Source: Cyclostephanos tholiformis (taxonomy: Eukaryota > Bacillariophyta > Thalassiosirophyceae > Thalassiosirales > Thalassiosiraceae). From it: a stretch of 10,138 bases of DNA. A model generated the notes under the pieces. The model was not told the DNA's origin. It worked only from the letters and a program-made list of their open reading frames with translations, and searched no databases. The first letter of the stretch is position 1; each line of letters starts with the position of its first letter. The DNA is taken from NCBI GenBank assembly GCA_036939975.1, contig JALLPB010001367.1:1-10138 (forward strand), read 5' to 3'. The position numbers and the translations under genes are program-made. Positions 7,982 through 10,138 of the stretch are shown here, piece by piece.

Positions 7982-8221
7982 CGAGTGATGTGGACGGGGG
8001 ATTCGGGATGAGTGGGATTGAAAGAAAAAATAACGTCATAATGTGAGAATTCATAACAACAACTGTAATTAGTCGATCACATCAATGATGCTGCAGTAAG
8101 TAAGTGTCTATCGCGCGACATATACTCGCTCACATGCGTAGCCAGTGTGAGACCCTATCCCAAAGTTATGCGAAAACACACACTTGCTGACTTCCAGCAT
8201 TGCCATTCACTCCACTTTCCG
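7982..8221. other. Convergent intergenic region, no gene
   Basis: These 240 bp hold the 3' flank of the Rdx-like gene (plus) and of the DUF6824 gene (minus). From about 8085 rightward the sequence is shared with the 3' flank of the second DUF6824 copy. No coding frame was seen. Confidence 0.5.
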
Positions 8222-8411
8222 TCAGAGCGCACGGCGCTTACTCTCTTTTATGTGGGGCTCCCTCAAAAGTTGACTCGCCTTCTTCCTCACTCCGTTCCCA
8301 ATCACCTCGTACCATAATCCGTCCGAACCCCTCTCGAGGAAACGACGTCCCTCTCTCTTGATGCTATTTATCAACACATTCGATACATGGTATTTTTCCT
8401 CCTTGGAGCAT
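8085..8411 (-). repeat. Tandem duplication, copy 1 (3' part of a DUF6824 gene plus 3' flank)
   Basis: This stretch repeats at 9824-10138. Over the coding part (8222-8411 against 9949-10138) I count 11 mismatches in 190 bp and no indels, an offset of 1727 bp. The 3' flank aligns as well, with a few small indels (shared caaagttatgcgaaaa and ctgacttccagcattgcca). The high identity in non-coding flank suggests a recent duplication or gene conversion. Confidence 0.9.
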
Positions 8412-9600
8412 GACTCATACCAAGGGATAGTTCAAGCGCCTTCTCGCGGAAGCGAATGTTCCCTGGGTGGATGTTGGTGTATCCACCCCTTCCCAAGAGG
8501 ATGTCGTCATCGGTGGGCTCGATGGCACGAGATACGTCGATTATACGCCTCGGCTTCTTCTTCTTTTCGGTCGTGGTAGACGACACCGATGATTCGTTCG
8601 ATTTGGCGATGTCGGTTGACAGCGGCGAAGTGGCAGGTGGATTGGACATGTCGTAGGTATCCGTCTGATCACCCGTCTCACCCTTTGATGGCTGTTCATT
8701 TTTGTGTCCTTCGTCTTGCGACCGGTTACATGATGGATCTGTACCCGTTGACTTATAAGCCTTTGTTTCTTCGTCATCCCGAAGCGATACATTCTCGGTG
8801 AAATCCGAGCGCTGATTATCGTCGATGTCGTCATTATCATCATCGCTGTTCATGAGATCCAGTAGCCCGTCGAAATTTTCGGTTTGGAGGTATGAGAGGT
8901 CCATGCTCATCATACTGGAATTCATGCTCTTATGAGATGAGTCGCTATCAAAAGCAGCGGACCCCTCGCGCTTGCTGGGATAACTGCTCCCATTCGGAGC
9001 TTGAGAAGCTTCTTGAATAGGGTGACGTACCGCATTGCCGCCAGGAGGAGAAGCTGGCACCGTGAGGTTCGCGTCATACGAAGAAGCTTCGTATTGTGAA
9101 CCAGTGTAGCACGCTGGTGATTGATGTGTCCCATACCCAGGGAATGACGGCGTCGCCCCCGGCAAAAGTGCTGGAGGAAGTTTAGACGCCGCCGTCGCAG
9201 CATTTGCTGACGTACCATCGAGTGGTGGCAACCTTGTATGGTGCATTTCTAATCTTGTTGCTGTAGTTTCAGTGTACCGCACATCTGTTATTTCCGGTGA
9301 AGAATCAATGCGGGACAATGTTGAATTCCCTGCACCGCTCGTGGAAGCTTAACGTGCAATATGATCCGTGAGCGAGGTCGACGGGAGGATATAGCTGGAT
9401 CCAGTCGGTGGCGCAATCCGTGAACTTTGCTCATGAGAGCCACTTGATATCGGAACGTGCAGAAGGTAAGTGGCATGAGGAGCTGTTGATTGCTGAGTGT
9501 TGGTATTTGGGGAGGTCGTTGATGAAAGAACCCTCGGATGAATGCCAATGCCCTCCCTCTGGTGGACTTCTTTCTGCCGTCCTTGGTCTCTTCCGTCCAT
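8222..9600 (-). pseudogene. DUF6824-type gene with one in-frame stop and one frameshift
   Basis: DUF6824 proteins are common in diatoms and have no established function. The ATG at 9600 has a strong context (aacaccATGG) with a TGA just upstream. The frame runs to a TAA at 9351-9349, then continues in the same frame with similar Ser/Thr/Pro-rich composition, so the stop interrupts one coding sequence. Further on come an acidic run (SDDDNDDIDDN), a basic nuclear-signal-like EKKKKPRR, and the domain start DDDILLGRGGYTNIHPGN with NIRFREKALEL. A missing base near the ggg at 8424-8426 then throws the frame off. The expected continuation, PWYESCSKEEKYHVSN through DGLWYEVIGNGVRKKASQ, lies in the next frame and ends at TGA 8224-8222. 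Counting the missing base, the gene would cover 459 sense codons plus the internal stop. Sequencing error or a tiny intron are alternatives. Confidence 0.78.
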
Positions 9601-9948
9601 GGTGTTTAGAGATCATCCAAACCGTTTCTGAGGGATAAGGATTTGCTAAAACCCCGTTCATTGAACACGGGCTTCATTTGCTCAACTGATGCACGACAGA
9701 ATCCCAAAACCAATGATGAAGCGTCTTTGTATTGATTCCTACGAACAAATGAAAATTCGGCGAAACGCGGATTTGTGGGATTATCGTACCACATCATATC
9801 AAATGATCTTAATTGAGCTAACGATGATGCTGCTCTATCGCGAAACATACTTTAGACCGCACGCATAGCCAGTAAGAGTCCCTCGTCCAAAGTTATGCGA
9901 AAAAACACACATGCTGACTTCCAGCATTGCCAGTCACTCCACTTTCCG
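9601..9948. other. Region between the two DUF6824 copies
   Basis: These 348 bp must hold the 3' flank of copy 2 (right part, duplicated) and the 5' flank of copy 1. The left part (about 9601-9823) has no visible match in the rest of the window. It contains one small minus-strand open frame, described separately. Confidence 0.5.
9606..9848 (-). CDS. Small open frame of uncertain status upstream of the broken DUF6824 gene
   Basis: An 80-codon frame starts with ATG at 9848 and ends with TAA at 9608-9606, five bases before the DUF6824 ATG. The predicted peptide is mixed and soluble-looking (e.g. FVRRNQYKDASSLVLGFC). It does not resemble a family I know, and its first codons fall in sequence duplicated from the 3' flank. 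It might be a leader frame on the DUF6824 transcript, a remnant, or chance. Confidence 0.2.
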   Translation of the reverse strand: MFRDRAASSLAQLRSFDMMWYDNPTNPRFAEFSFVRRNQYKDASSLVLGFCRASVEQMKPVFNERGFSKSLSLRNGLDDL

Positions 9949-10138
9949 TCAGAGTGTACGACGCTTACTCTCTTTTATATAGGGCTCCCTCATAAGTTGA
10001 CTGGCCTTCTTCCTCACTCCGTTCCCAATCACTTCGTACCATAATCCGTTCGAACCCCTCTCGAGGAAACGACGTCCCTCCCCCTTGATGCTATTTATCA
10101 ACACATTCGATACATGGTATTTTTCCTCCTTGGAGCAT
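9824..10138 (-). repeat. Tandem duplication, copy 2 (runs off the window)
   Basis: Partner of 8085-8411. It starts at the shared atgatgctgc and continues to the last base of the window, so the full unit must extend beyond it. If the whole gene was duplicated, the period is about 1.73 kb. Confidence 0.9.
9949..10138 (-). CDS. DUF6824-type gene, second copy, 3' end only
   Basis: This is the C-terminal part of a DUF6824 domain, entering from the right edge and ending at TGA 9951-9949. The frame reads SCSKEEKYHVSN, then FLERGSNGLWYEVIGNGVRK and KASQLMREPYIKESK, with no stop or shift. Replacements relative to copy 1 are conservative in effect (D to N before GLWYE, L to M before REP, H to Y, R to G after NSIK, A to T at the end). 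The region matching the frameshift of copy 1 lies just outside the window, so whether this copy is intact upstream cannot be told. Confidence 0.85.
   Translation of the reverse strand, partial: CSKEEKYHVSNVLINSIKGEGRRFLERGSNGLWYEVIGNGVRKKASQLMREPYIKESKRRTL

Noticed and set aside
8371..8430. An intron starting at gtatgagt in copy 1, to explain the frameshift
   Set aside because: The sequence directly after it is the coding continuation of the DUF6824 domain (WYESCSKEEKYH) and is conserved in copy 2, so it cannot be intron.
8085..10138. A transposon as the cause of the repeated segment
   Set aside because: No terminal inverted repeats, target-site duplication or transposase frame was seen. 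The repeat coincides with a gene and its 3' flank, which fits tandem gene duplication.
1..10138. CRISPR array, tRNA, rRNA or selenocysteine insertion element
   Set aside because: No regularly spaced repeats, cloverleaf or rRNA-like sequence was noticed. The Rdx-like protein has neither Cys nor an in-frame TGA at its usual redox site, so no selenocysteine is implied.

Overview
The window looks like nuclear DNA of a stramenopile alga, most likely a diatom. The genes are packed on both strands and have short GT-AG introns (about 70-260 nt). They encode Ser/Thr/Asp/Gly homopolymers, two predicted products start with a secretory signal followed by a phenylalanine that could mark plastid import, and there is a tandem pair of DUF6824-type genes, a family expanded in diatoms. 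No rRNA, tRNA, CRISPR array, transposase or bacterial-type operon was seen.

Layout from left to right. (1) Positions 1-171, minus: an open stretch that may be the last exon of a gene leaving the window. (2) Positions 600-3063, plus: a nine-exon gene for a 590-residue CTL/SLC44 (Pns1-like) multi-pass membrane transporter, including an 18-nt microexon; its 5' end carries a tandem duplication that spans the start codon. (3) Positions 3304-6329, minus: a seven-exon gene for a 786-residue AAA+ ATPase whose single ATPase domain resembles NSF domain D1. A 15-nt microexon encodes the arginine-finger motif, one intron is GC-AG, no second ATPase domain follows, and the N-terminus is hydrophobic and signal-like. 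(4) Positions 6532-7981, plus: a two-exon gene, divergent from the ATPase gene, for a 396-residue protein with a signal peptide and an Rdx (SelW/SelT-type) fold that has lost both redox cysteines. (5) Positions 8222-9600, minus: a DUF6824 gene broken by one in-frame TAA and one single-base frameshift. (6) Positions 9949-10138, minus: the 3' end of a second DUF6824 copy, about 94% identical to the first over the shared coding part and intact as far as it can be seen.

The transporter and ATPase genes converge (240 bp apart), the ATPase and Rdx-like genes diverge from a shared 202-bp region, and the Rdx-like and DUF6824 genes converge again (240 bp apart). The middle of the window (about 4400-8000) is visibly richer in G+C and in codon repeats than its flanks, and the boundary falls inside the ATPase gene. 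The exon chains were assembled by hand from splice consensus, reading phase and family motifs. All junctions keep frame, but none has been checked against transcripts.
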